A DNA stretch of 23,856 nucleotides from CAYNYM01 sp049366815 (GTDB taxonomy: Bacteria > Desulfobacterota > DSM-4660 > Desulfatiglandales > HGW-15): contig JBMNCO010000170.1 of assembly GCA_049366815.1 (NCBI GenBank), positions 1 to 23,856 on the forward strand, read 5' to 3'. This document shows positions 5,491 through 13,591 of this stretch, one piece after another (position 1 is the stretch's first letter; every line of letters begins with the position of its first letter). The notes under the pieces are model-generated. The model was not told the DNA's origin. It searched no databases and saw only the letters and a list, made by a program, of their open reading frames with translations. The translations under genes were made by a program, and so were the position numbers.

Positions 5491-7302
5491 ATGTCCGATC
5501 CCCGTTTCATCGTAGGTATTGACCTGGGCACCACCAACAGCGTGGTCGCCTATACGGAAATAAGAGAAGACGTGTCGGAAGATCTCTCCATCCACATCTT
5601 CCCTATCCCACAGATTGTCGGCCCGGGATCCCTGGCCGAACAGGAGGTGTTGCCTTCCTTTGTCCTGGTTCCGGGGACCTACGACGTGCCGGAGGGGGGG
5701 CTCTCGCTGCCGTGGGAAAAAGACGCCGCCCTTGCCGTGGGAGAGTATGCCCGGAGCCGCGGCGCTGAAATCCCCAATCGTCTCATCTCTTCAAGCAAGT
5801 CCTGGCTCTGCCACCGGGGTGTAGACCGGCGGCAGGCCATTCTCCCCTGGGGAGGTGCCGAAGACCAGCGGAAAATGTCCCCGGTGGAGGCCTCCTCGTC
5901 CATATTGAGACATATCAGGGATGCCTGGAATCATGTGATGGCCAGGTCGGACAGCCTTCTCCGACTGGAAAATCAAGAGATCTTTCTCACGGTGCCCGCC
6001 TCTTTTGATGTGGTGGCCAGGGACCTGACCGTGGAGGCCGCTGAAACGGCCGGTTTGTCCCGTATCACCCTGCTGGAGGAGCCCCAGGCCGCCTTTTATG
6101 CCTGGATAGACGCGACGGAGGGATCGTGGCGTGACCGGGTGAAGATGGGAGATGTCATACTCGTTGTGGATGTGGGCGGCGGCACAAGTGATTTCAGTCT
6201 GATCCGGGTCTCGGAGGATCAGGGCGAAATGATGCTGGAACGCATCGCCGTGGGTGAGCACCTCCTGGTGGGGGGGGACAACATGGACCTGACCCTGGCC
6301 TATGCCCTGGCCCATCGACTGAGCGCGGAGGGGAAAAAACTCGATGCCCATCAGATACGCGGACTGACCCACGGATGCCGTGCGGCCAAGGAGAATCTCC
6401 TGAGGGACGAGACGCTCGGTTCCCACCCCGTGACGATCCTGGGAAGCGGCAGCAGCCTCATAGGCGGAACCATCAAGACCGAACTGACCCGACCTGAGAT
6501 TGAGCAGACCCTGACCAACGGCTTTTTCCCGGCCTGTGATCGGGACACCAGACCCCGGGTCGAGCGTCGGACAGGGATGCGGGAAATGGGACTTGCCTAT
6601 GCCTCCGATCCGGCTATTACCAGACACCTTGCCCTGTTCCTCAAACAGCAGGAGACCCATGAGGCAACCGACCTGCCGGTGCGGCCGACCGCGGTCCTTT
6701 TCAACGGCGGCGTCATGAAGGCCGATGCCCTAAGGAGTCGGATCCTCACAATCCTGTCATCCTGGTCGGATGGGGGTGACGGGACGTCGATACGTGAAAT
6801 GGTGAACAGGGACTTTGACACGGCTGTCGCCAGGGGCGCGGCCTATTATGGCCTTGCCCGGCGGGGCCGGGGCATCCGCATACGGGGAGGACTCTCGAGG
6901 TCTTATTATATCGGCGTGGAATCGGCCATCCCGGCGGTACCCGGTATGCCGACACCCATGAAGGCCCTGTGTGTGGCGCCCTTTGGTATGGAGGAAGGCT
7001 CGGAGGCGGAGATACCCCAAAAGGAGTTCGCTCTGGTGGTCGGCGAGCCGGTGAAATTTGATTTCCTGGGATCCCGCACGCGCCGCCAGGATCAAACGGG
7101 CGTGGTGGTGGAAGACTGGGAGGGAGATATCGAGGAGATCACGACCTTGGAGACGGTCCTGGAGGGAGAGGAGGGGACACTCCTGCCCGTAACCCTTCAG
7201 GTGAGGGTGACGGAAGTGGGAATCCTGGAACTGTGGTGCGTGACCAGAGAGCGGGACAAGCGGTACAAGCTTGAGTTCAATGTACGGGAGAAAAACGGGT
7301 AG
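5491..7302 (+). CDS. Hsp70-family (DnaK-like) protein, shorter paralogue of a divergent pair
   Basis: This 603-residue protein is a divergent cytoplasmic Hsp70. The ATPase domain is clear: phosphate-1 motif IDLGTTN (10-16), phosphate-2 motif VVDVGGGTSDF (225-235), the connecting LLEEPQAAFYAW segment, and VGGDNMD (260-266), corresponding to DnaK's GGEDFD. The adenosine motif is altered to VLFNGGVMK (402-410). A family-specific SSSKSWLCH...ILPWG stretch lies about 95-125. The C-terminal 150 residues look like a shortened beta substrate-binding domain (VTEVGILELWC), and no DnaK-type helical lid or EEVD-like tail is visible. The start MSDPRF at 5491 has GAAAGGG 9 nt upstream; a TTG at 5464 is less likely. 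The next gene, a close homologue, starts 7 nt after the stop. No dnaJ or grpE gene is in the window. It probably acts as a pair with the next gene and the DUF2760 protein; clients are unknown. Confidence 0.88.
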   Translation: MSDPRFIVGIDLGTTNSVVAYTEIREDVSEDLSIHIFPIPQIVGPGSLAEQEVLPSFVLVPGTYDVPEGGLSLPWEKDAALAVGEYARSRGAEIPNRLISSSKSWLCHRGVDRRQAILPWGGAEDQRKMSPVEASSSILRHIRDAWNHVMARSDSLLRLENQEIFLTVPASFDVVARDLTVEAAETAGLSRITLLEEPQAAFYAWIDATEGSWRDRVKMGDVILVVDVGGGTSDFSLIRVSEDQGEMMLERIAVGEHLLVGGDNMDLTLAYALAHRLSAEGKKLDAHQIRGLTHGCRAAKENLLRDETLGSHPVTILGSGSSLIGGTIKTELTRPEIEQTLTNGFFPACDRDTRPRVERRTGMREMGLAYASDPAITRHLALFLKQQETHEATDLPVRPTAVLFNGGVMKADALRSRILTILSSWSDGGDGTSIREMVNRDFDTAVARGAAYYGLARRGRGIRIRGGLSRSYYIGVESAIPAVPGMPTPMKALCVAPFGMEEGSEAEIPQKEFALVVGEPVKFDFLGSRTRRQDQTGVVVEDWEGDIEEITTLETVLEGEEGTLLPVTLQVRVTEVGILELWCVTRERDKRYKLEFNVREKNG

Positions 7303-7309
7303 CAGGTAG

Positions 7310-10105
7310 ATGTCGGATCAACGGTATATCATTGGAATCGATCTGGGCACAACAAACTGTGCCGTGTCCTATGTGGATCTCTCGAATGAAGGTGGATTGC
7401 GCCCCTCCATAGAGATCTTTCCTGTGTCCCAGCTCACGGGACCGGGGGAGATAAGCGCCCAAAGGCTTCTGCCCTCCTTCCTCTACCTTCCGGGGGAACA
7501 TGAGATCGCCGGGGAGGCCATGTCCCTCCCATGGAAAACCGATCGGGGTACCTTTGTAGGGGCCTATGCAAGAGACCAGGGGGCCCTGGTGCCCAAGAGA
7601 ATGGTCTCCTCTGCAAAGAGTTGGCTCTGTCACGGAAGGGTGGACCGGAGAGGGCCTATCCTGCCTTGGGGTGCCGGTGAAGATCAACAGAAGGTATCAC
7701 CCGTCGCAGCAACCGCCGCCTATCTCAGACACATCAAGGATGCCTGGAACCACCTGGGGGCTGGTGATGAAGACCAATTTCTCGAGAACCAGACGGTCAT
7801 CATCACCGTGCCGGCCTCCTTTGACGAGGTGGCCCGTGATCTGACCCTGGAGGCGGCCTTACAGGCCGGGCTCAAGGGGGTGACCCTGTTGGAGGAACCG
7901 CTGGCCGCTTTCTACACCTGGCTTTTCCTGCATGAGGGAGTCTGGGATCGGTACATCCACCCCGGCGCCCTGGTTCTTGTCTGTGATGTGGGAGGCGGGA
8001 CAACCGACTTTACCCTGATCGCCCTTCGGGACAAACAGGGCAGACCGGGGCTGGAGCGGATTGCCGTCGGGGATCATCTGATTCTGGGAGGCGACAACAT
8101 GGACCTCGCCCTGGCCCGCCGGCTGGAGATGGGCCTCAGAAAGGATAAGAAGGATCCTCTGAGGGTCCATGTCTGGCAAAGTCTCTGTCAACAGTGCCGG
8201 AGGGCCAAGGAGGAGATCCTGGCCGGTGGGCAGGCCTCACAAACCATAACCCTTGTGGGGGAGGGACGAAAACTCATCGCCGACACCGTCTCAGCCACCC
8301 TGGAACGCCGTGATGTGGAGGAGATGATCCTTGAGGGATTCTATCCCCTTGTCGAACCCGGAGAAGACCTGGGGGAGGTGCCGAGAAAGGGCATCACGGA
8401 ATTCGGCCTGCCCTATGCCCAGGACCCGGCCATTACCCGGCAGATGATCCGATTTTTGGACCATCAGAAGGAACAGGTGGCGGCCCTGCTTGGAAGAGAG
8501 GACGCCAGACCGGATCTTGTCCTCTTCAATGGAGGGTCCCTCAAGCCACAGGCGGTCCAGGAGCGTCTTCGCGCCGCCGTTCGGCGGTGGTTCGGCGAGG
8601 AGGACGAGGCCCTCCCGGGTGTGCTGCATAACTCGGACCTTGATCTGGCCGTGGCCCTTGGGGCATCCTACTACGGGCTCGTGCGCAAGGGACACGGGGT
8701 TAGGGTCGGCAGCGGCAGCCCCAGGGCCTACTACCTGGGGGTTGGAGACGGCGGGCAGGGCGACCGAGCGGACGGTGCAAAGGAAAAGGCCTTGTGCCTC
8801 GTGGAACGGGGCATGGAAGAGGGGCGGAAGATCCGGCTGGAAGACAAAGCGTTTGAGGTCCTCACCAATCAGCCGGTGGTTTTTGATCTCTACAGTTCGA
8901 GTTTTCGCGCCGGGGACCGGATCGGGGCCGTGGTTGCGGTGGATGATTCACTGACGGCAATGCCTCCCATCCGGACCGTGATTCAGTTTGGCAAGAAGGC
9001 CGGGAGGACGAGCCTGCCCGTGGAGGTGGAGGCCCACTACACGGAGGTGGGTACCTTGTCCCTCTGGTGCCGTTCGATTCAGACCGACCACCGATGGCGA
9101 CTCCAGTTTCAGCTCCGGGACGCGGATCAGGAGGGGACGGTGGCGGACAGAAAGGTGTATGAGGAATCGATCGTCACAGGGGCCCTGGACCTTGTTCGAG
9201 AGGCCTTTTCCAACAGGGCGAGCCCACCCCCTGAGGGTCTGGCCAAGACCGTCGGTGAACTGGTCAGGCACCCAAAGGAAAAGTGGCCGCTTACCTTTAT
9301 CCGTCGCATGGCGGATACCCTCATAGAATTGGAGACCACGCGCAGATTCAGCGCGGATCACGAAGGGCGCTGGTTGAATCTGGCCGGGTTCTGCCTCAGA
9401 CCAGGCTTTGGAGATGCCCTGGACGAGCATCGTATACAGCGTCTCTGGAAATTGCACCACGACGGACCGGTCCATGACAAGACCGTCCAGGTACGGTGCG
9501 AATGGTGGGTATTCTGGCGGCGGGTCTCCGCAGGTCTGAGTGCCAATCAGCAGAGGCGGGCCGTCCAGGAATTTGCCGGAATGATTCGACCCAAAAAGAA
9601 AAAGGAAAAAAGGAGGATTTCCCCTCAGGAGCATATGGAGATCTGGATGGGCCTTGCCAATCTGGAGCGGGTGCCGGTGACGGAGAAGGTGGAATGGGGA
9701 CGCTTCCTGCTTGAGACACTCACCCCGAAAAAGAGTCGGCCCCAGTACTGGTGGGCCCTGTCACGGATCGGCGCGAGAGAACCCCTGTATGGTCCACTGG
9801 ACAAGGTCATTCCCCCCGGGGAGGTGTCCGGTTGGATCGATGCCGTTCTCTCAAAGACCTGGACAAATCCCAAACCGGTCGCCATGGCCCTGGGCCAGTT
9901 GGCCAGGCTCACCGGGGATCGCGGGCGGGATGTGGACTCCGGGGTGAGAGACCGTGTATTGGCCTGGATGGAGCCCTTTGAATGGGCGGCCTCCCACAGG
10001 AGACACCTGGAAAAGGTGATTCCTGTGAATGCGGGAGAAGAAGACATGCTTTTTGGGGAGTCTTTGCCTTCAGGGATTGTCCTGCGCACGGAGCAGTATG
10101 CCTGA
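7310..10105 (+). CDS. Hsp70-family protein with C-terminal DUF3731-type extension
   Basis: This is a 931-residue protein. Residues 1-604 are co-linear with the upstream Hsp70 paralogue: IDLGTTN (10-16), SSAKSWLCH...ILPWG, VCDVGGGTTDF (224-234), LGGDNMD, VLFNGGSLK (404-412) and a beta-domain-like HYTEVGTLSLWC. Residues 605-931 are an added, mainly helical, Arg/Trp-rich region that matches what is annotated in this family as DUF3731 (DnaK-related protein). It includes a Lys-rich linker, RPKKKKEKRR, and a YWWALSRIGAREP segment. The added region replaces the position of a normal substrate-binding lid. It is closely coupled to the first Hsp70 (7-nt gap), indicating stoichiometric production. All residues expected for ATP binding are present. 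A role in folding or disassembling a specific complex, perhaps at the membrane through the DUF2760 protein, is inference. Confidence 0.88.
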   Translation: MSDQRYIIGIDLGTTNCAVSYVDLSNEGGLRPSIEIFPVSQLTGPGEISAQRLLPSFLYLPGEHEIAGEAMSLPWKTDRGTFVGAYARDQGALVPKRMVSSAKSWLCHGRVDRRGPILPWGAGEDQQKVSPVAATAAYLRHIKDAWNHLGAGDEDQFLENQTVIITVPASFDEVARDLTLEAALQAGLKGVTLLEEPLAAFYTWLFLHEGVWDRYIHPGALVLVCDVGGGTTDFTLIALRDKQGRPGLERIAVGDHLILGGDNMDLALARRLEMGLRKDKKDPLRVHVWQSLCQQCRRAKEEILAGGQASQTITLVGEGRKLIADTVSATLERRDVEEMILEGFYPLVEPGEDLGEVPRKGITEFGLPYAQDPAITRQMIRFLDHQKEQVAALLGREDARPDLVLFNGGSLKPQAVQERLRAAVRRWFGEEDEALPGVLHNSDLDLAVALGASYYGLVRKGHGVRVGSGSPRAYYLGVGDGGQGDRADGAKEKALCLVERGMEEGRKIRLEDKAFEVLTNQPVVFDLYSSSFRAGDRIGAVVAVDDSLTAMPPIRTVIQFGKKAGRTSLPVEVEAHYTEVGTLSLWCRSIQTDHRWRLQFQLRDADQEGTVADRKVYEESIVTGALDLVREAFSNRASPPPEGLAKTVGELVRHPKEKWPLTFIRRMADTLIELETTRRFSADHEGRWLNLAGFCLRPGFGDALDEHRIQRLWKLHHDGPVHDKTVQVRCEWWVFWRRVSAGLSANQQRRAVQEFAGMIRPKKKKEKRRISPQEHMEIWMGLANLERVPVTEKVEWGRFLLETLTPKKSRPQYWWALSRIGAREPLYGPLDKVIPPGEVSGWIDAVLSKTWTNPKPVAMALGQLARLTGDRGRDVDSGVRDRVLAWMEPFEWAASHRRHLEKVIPVNAGEEDMLFGESLPSGIVLRTEQYA

Positions 10106-10157
10106 ACGACAGTGGGCGGTTCTTTTGTACGCGCGATCTGCGGCAGAAGGGCAATTC

Positions 10158-10186
10158 TTGACACTGGAGGCAACAGGATCTATTAT
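10158..10186 (+). promoter_or_regulatory. sigma70-type promoter upstream of the MBL-fold hydrolase gene
   Basis: TTGACA (10158-10163) is separated by 17 nt from TATTAT (10181-10186), five of six matches at -10. It lies 43 bp before the ATG at 10230 and marks the start of a new transcription unit after the Hsp70 operon. No convincing terminator for the Hsp70 transcript is visible between 10106 and 10157. Confidence 0.7.
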
Positions 10187-10229
10187 TTCTCGATAAAAAC
10201 CTATAAAAAGCCAAGACCGGAGATTTTTA

Positions 10230-10862
10230 ATGGAAATGGAACAGTTGCGGGTTGGGTTTATGGCCGTCTTTTGTTATTTGATCTGGTGCGATCGGACCCA
10301 AGAGGCCCTGGTCATAGATCCGGCTGGAGACGAAGACAGGGTTGTCGAGTATATCAGGAACAAAGGATTGCACCTGAAGTACATCGTCAATACCCACGGC
10401 CATGGGGATCATACCTGCGGAAACGCGAGGGTCAAGGAGCTGACAGGGGCTGAAATCGTCATGCACAGGCTGGACGACGAGCTCTTCAATTCCCCCGAGG
10501 GCCAAAAGATGGCTCGGGCCTGGGGTTTTGCGATTTCCCCCAAGGCCGATATCCATGTGGATGAAGGAGACGAGATCAGGGTGGGCGATGTCGCCCTGAA
10601 CGTCATCCATACCCCCGGGCACAGCCCGGGAGGGATATGCCTTCTCAACGACGGCCATGTCTTTACAGGGGATACCCTGTTTGTGGGAAGCATCGGCAGG
10701 ACGGACCTCCCCGGTTCATCCTTGAATCAGTTCATGCAGGCGATCAAGGAAAAACTTATGACCCTTCCCAGAGAGACGATTGTGTGGCCGGGGCATGACT
10801 ATGGGGATAAGCCCTCATCAACCATCGGCATCGAGAGGGTGACAAATCCCTGGCTGAGGTAG
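10230..10862 (+). CDS. MBL-fold metallo-hydrolase, glyoxalase II-like
   Basis: This is a 210-residue metallo-beta-lactamase-fold hydrolase of the hydroxyacylglutathione hydrolase-like group. The metal-binding set is complete: THGHGDH (55-61; His56, His58, Asp60, His61), His131 in HTPGHSPG, Asp148 in TGDTLF, and His189 in WPGHDYG. The length is that of the short glyoxalase II-like proteins lacking the C-terminal helical domain, so the substrate may be another thioester or a persulfide rather than S-lactoylglutathione. ATG 10230 has CGGAG 7 nt upstream and its own promoter at 10158-10186. There is an in-frame ATG two codons later. It is followed after 151 nt by an alpha/beta hydrolase gene in the same direction. 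Confidence 0.88.
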   Translation: MEMEQLRVGFMAVFCYLIWCDRTQEALVIDPAGDEDRVVEYIRNKGLHLKYIVNTHGHGDHTCGNARVKELTGAEIVMHRLDDELFNSPEGQKMARAWGFAISPKADIHVDEGDEIRVGDVALNVIHTPGHSPGGICLLNDGHVFTGDTLFVGSIGRTDLPGSSLNQFMQAIKEKLMTLPRETIVWPGHDYGDKPSSTIGIERVTNPWLR

Positions 10863-11013
10863 ACTGAAGGCGGGCGCAAGGCCCAGGGCGCGTAGTGCCC
10901 CACGATGCAGCATGAGGGCGGCGTGTCTGCGTGAATCTCATTGAACAGGCCGCGGACTGTTTGCAGGCCCTTTTTGAAGAGGCCGTTTCTTGGTGCGGAG
11001 CAGCAGGGGAGAT

Positions 11014-11631
11014 ATGGCGGAAAAAGCCGTTTATTTTGAGTGTGAAGAGATCAGGCTCGAGGGCCTCTTGGAGGAGCGCGACGGAACAAAGGCCGTCGTG
11101 ATGTGTCATCCCCATTCCCTGTACGGCGGGAACATGCACAACGGTGTGGTGCGGGCCGTGGTTCATGCCTATGCTGACAAGGGTTACACCACCCTCCGAT
11201 TCAATTTCAGGGGGGTGGAAATGAGCGGCGGTGCATACGGCGAGGGGATCGAGGAGCAAAAAGATGTGAAGGCGGCCCTTGAATATGTCTCCGGTCTGGG
11301 AAAAACGGATATCGATCTAGGCGGATATAGCTTCGGGGCCTGGGTCTGTGCCCATGGTCTGGGAAACTTCACGGAGGCGGGTCGGCTGATCATGGTCTCC
11401 CCCCCGGTCAGCGCCATGGATATGCGTTCGCTCTCCTACAATCCCAAGATCAGGCTGGTGATTGCAGGATCACGTGATGAGATCGGGGATTTTGGAACCA
11501 TTCAGGAAATGATGGAGAAGTGGAATCCCGAGGCGAAAATGCGCCTCATCGAGGGGGCCGATCACTTCTATGGGGGCAAAACAGGAGAGATTAGACGGAT
11601 AGTTCAGGAATTCCTGGACAATCCGGCCTGA
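11014..11631 (+). CDS. alpha/beta hydrolase family protein (dienelactone hydrolase-like, short)
   Basis: This is a 205-residue cytoplasmic alpha/beta hydrolase. The oxyanion region CHPHSLYGGNMHN (31-43) is typical of the short alpha/beta hydrolases with HPHP-like loops. The nucleophile elbow is GGYSFG (Ser106), the acid is probably Asp155 in AGSRDE, and the base is His184 in GADHFYGG. FNFRGVEMSGG (64-73) is the conserved strand following the oxyanion segment. The substrate is unknown; such proteins are often annotated as esterases or acyltransferases. ATG 11014 is chosen because GGGGAG lies directly upstream with good spacing; the frame is open back to 10990. An unusually GC-rich gap without a gene (10863-11013) separates it from the MBL gene. 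Confidence 0.85.
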   Translation: MAEKAVYFECEEIRLEGLLEERDGTKAVVMCHPHSLYGGNMHNGVVRAVVHAYADKGYTTLRFNFRGVEMSGGAYGEGIEEQKDVKAALEYVSGLGKTDIDLGGYSFGAWVCAHGLGNFTEAGRLIMVSPPVSAMDMRSLSYNPKIRLVIAGSRDEIGDFGTIQEMMEKWNPEAKMRLIEGADHFYGGKTGEIRRIVQEFLDNPA

Positions 11632-11656
11632 TCCCGATATCGAGGCTTAGAGCGCC

Positions 11657-11691
11657 CTCCTTCCCCTCGATAGACCCGATGGGGAAAGGAG
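11657..11691 (+). repeat. strong stem-loop between hydrolase and flavodoxin genes
   Basis: CTCCTTCCCC (11657-11666) pairs with GGGGAAAGGAG (11681-11691) with one bulged A, extended inward by TCG/CGA. There is no T-run follows, so it is more likely an mRNA-stability or processing structure than an intrinsic terminator. Confidence 0.55.
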
Positions 11692-11730
11692 TGAGAGGCG
11701 ACTCATCACACCTGTTTGAAAGGGAAAGTC

Positions 11731-12180
11731 ATGAAGAAGATTCTTGTCCTGTACCACAGCCAGCAGTTTGGTGATACCTCAGCCCTCGCCGAGGCCCTCG
11801 CAGAGGGCGTGAGGGAAGCCGGCGTGGCGCTTGAAATGATCAACACGAATGAACGCCGCGTAACGCTTGATGAATTCATGGCGGCAGACGGAATTGCCAT
11901 CGGCACCCCGGATTATTATTCCTACGTCGCCGGCACGATAAAGACCTTTTTTGACGACATATGGCTTTGGGACAAGGCCGGAGAGTCTGTCAAGGGAAAG
12001 CCTGCGGCACTTTTCTTCTCCCACGGCACGAAAGGTAAGGGTCTGCGCCCCTTTGAATTTTTTGCAAAGCTCTTTTTCCAACAGGTCGGAGAGACCGTAG
12101 ACAGCCCGCGCCCGACCACCGACGAGGCGAAAGCCGCCTGCCGGGCCCTTGGCGGAAAACTTGCCGAAAGAGTGAAGTAG
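11731..12180 (+). CDS. flavodoxin-fold NAD(P)H-quinone reductase-like protein
   Basis: This is a 149-residue flavodoxin-family protein of the WrbA/multimeric flavodoxin type. The N-terminal strand MKKILVLYHS leads into the FMN phosphate loop SQQFGDTSALA (10-20). GTPDYYSYVAGTIKTFFDD (58-76) is the second FMN-binding loop, with the typical GTP-x-Y-x-x-x-x-G-T-x-K-x-F pattern. Residues 95-105 (FFSHGTKGKG) form the third flavin contact. It is shorter than WrbA (about 200 residues) and likely acts as a small electron-transfer flavoprotein in the cytoplasm. ATG 11731 has AAAGGGA about 6-8 nt upstream; the frame is open from 11716. The gene is preceded by a hairpin and followed 77 nt later by radC. 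Confidence 0.85.
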   Translation: MKKILVLYHSQQFGDTSALAEALAEGVREAGVALEMINTNERRVTLDEFMAADGIAIGTPDYYSYVAGTIKTFFDDIWLWDKAGESVKGKPAALFFSHGTKGKGLRPFEFFAKLFFQQVGETVDSPRPTTDEAKAACRALGGKLAERVK

Positions 12181-12257
12181 ATATACTCTGTCCTTCCTTT
12201 TGGAGACAGGTCGGCTTCAAGACACGGAAACAACACAACTGCACGGGAAATCCATCA

Positions 12258-12995
12258 ATGGTCGAGGACGAATCGAGAAAGAACAAGGTTGTTGATATAA
12301 AGCGCCGGCCGGAGGGGGGGGGAGCTCCGCCTGAAGTGCTTCTTGCAAAGGGGCCGGAGGCCTTGAGTGAGGCCTTCCTCCTTGCTGTTCTCTTGGGGAC
12401 CGGCAGGCGGGGTGCGGATGCCCTTGCCTTTGCTCAGGAGATACTCACCGCCCTCGGTGGAGTCCGTGGACTCATGTCCGCAAGCTATGAAGACCTGTCC
12501 GCGATCCGGGGCATAGGTAAAGCGAAGATCGCTCAGATCCTGGCAGCAATGGAGATCGTGAAGAGACAACTCCGCAAGCCCTTAAAGGAATTAAATTTCC
12601 TCCAAAACCCCAATGAGCTGTTTGATTATCTCATGGTGTCGATGGGCAATCTGAAACGTGAGGAATTTCGCCTCCTCCATCTGAGCAGATCAAAGAATGT
12701 CATCGCAGAAGAAGTTCTCTTCAAAGGCAGAGCGGATATCTCCACCGTTTATCCCCGTGAGATTGTGGAATCTGCGCTCAGGAAAAAGACATCAACTCTG
12801 ATACTGGCGCACAATCATCCGACCGGTGTACCCGAGGCGAGTGAAAAAGATATCAATTTCACAAGATCCCTGGTGCAGGCCTGCTGGACTGTGGATATCC
12901 CGATCCTTGATCACATCATTGTGGGGAGAGGCGGATTCATGAGTATGAAGAAATACTATCCGGATGTATTCGAAGGCGACAATATCGTTGCGTGA
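12258..12995 (+). CDS. radC: RadC family protein (JAB/MPN metalloprotease-like fold)
   Basis: This 245-residue protein has the RadC architecture. A helix-hairpin-helix-like segment, LSAIRGIGKAKIAQILAAME (80-99), is followed by the JAMM/MPN domain, with HNHPTG (185-190) and downstream Ser195 and Asp198 completing HxH-x7-S-x2-D, and the conserved ending LDHIIVGRGGFMSM. The family name comes from an old DNA-repair link that has since been questioned; the molecular role is not settled. The N-terminus differs from the usual form (RERLL is replaced by PPEVLL), but the KGPEALSEAFLLAVLLGTG segment is easily recognised. ATG 12258 has GGGA about 9 nt upstream. No anti-phage or mobile genes are nearby, so this looks like the chromosomal housekeeping copy. 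Confidence 0.93.
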   Translation: MVEDESRKNKVVDIKRRPEGGGAPPEVLLAKGPEALSEAFLLAVLLGTGRRGADALAFAQEILTALGGVRGLMSASYEDLSAIRGIGKAKIAQILAAMEIVKRQLRKPLKELNFLQNPNELFDYLMVSMGNLKREEFRLLHLSRSKNVIAEEVLFKGRADISTVYPREIVESALRKKTSTLILAHNHPTGVPEASEKDINFTRSLVQACWTVDIPILDHIIVGRGGFMSMKKYYPDVFEGDNIVA

Positions 12996-13090
12996 GATCC
13001 CTTTTTCAGAAAATAGCGCAGGAGTGATTTTTTTGCACAAAGATCATGGAGTTCTCTTCATTGACAACCAAAAAACAAAAGGAGGCAGGC

Positions 13091-13534
13091 ATGAAGATTC
13101 CCCAGTATGTCACCGTGGAAGAGGTCAGCAGGGTGTGTAAGGAACTCAAGATCAGCGATTGGACAAAGAAGAAAGAACCGAAGGTCTCCCTTCAGGAGGC
13201 CAAGATCATCATGGCCGAAGTGAACGGTAAAAAAATGGCCATTGATCCAAAGGAATTCTGCGCGGGCCTGGAGGTGGAACTCGAGCACGGCATGCAGTAT
13301 AAGGACGCCAATGTGACCAACAATCACCCCCTGCTTACAGGCCTCATCGTCCTGGCCCACCTGAAGGAATCCCTGGACTACTACAGGCTCCTGGAGGTGG
13401 CGGAGCTGGAGGGGGATTTGCTCAAGTCGGTGGCGGGGGGGCAGGCAAAGAAAATCAAGGCCTACTATGCAAGACTCGCCCAGGCCAGAATCGCCCTGAG
13501 GAAGGCGGAATTGGTTCGTCTGGGAGGGGAATAA
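13091..13534 (+). CDS. DUF5661 family protein
   Basis: This is a 147-residue cytoplasmic protein, acidic-basic mixed, without membrane segments. Residues 50-100 carry the recognisable core: FCAGLEVELEHG (56-67), then DANVTNNHPLLTGLIVLAH (72-90) and a DYY motif, as in DUF5661 proteins. Their function is unknown. The start at 13091 follows a near-perfect AGGAGG 6 nt upstream, so translation is expected to be strong; the frame is open from 13046. The N-terminal 45 residues look helical and charged (KISDWTKKKEP). It precedes the acyl-CoA synthetase-like gene by 57 nt and could be co-transcribed with it. The possible functional link is not visible. Confidence 0.7.
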   Translation: MKIPQYVTVEEVSRVCKELKISDWTKKKEPKVSLQEAKIIMAEVNGKKMAIDPKEFCAGLEVELEHGMQYKDANVTNNHPLLTGLIVLAHLKESLDYYRLLEVAELEGDLLKSVAGGQAKKIKAYYARLAQARIALRKAELVRLGGE

Positions 13535-13591
13535 CCGGTCGGGCCCGGGAGCGATTCTATTTTGGACGATTGCACTGCACATCACAACGTC

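Noticed and set aside
10931..11013. Protein-like translation (VNLIEQAADCLQALFEE) starting at a GTG before the alpha/beta hydrolase
   Set aside because: The frame continues out of frame into the hydrolase gene and has no ribosome binding site. It is probably chance or a remnant too short to name.
12258..12995. RadC as a marker of a mobile element or phage-defence island
   Set aside because: No transposase, integrase, restriction or toxin genes lie nearby, and the neighbours are housekeeping-like. Treated as an ordinary chromosomal radC.
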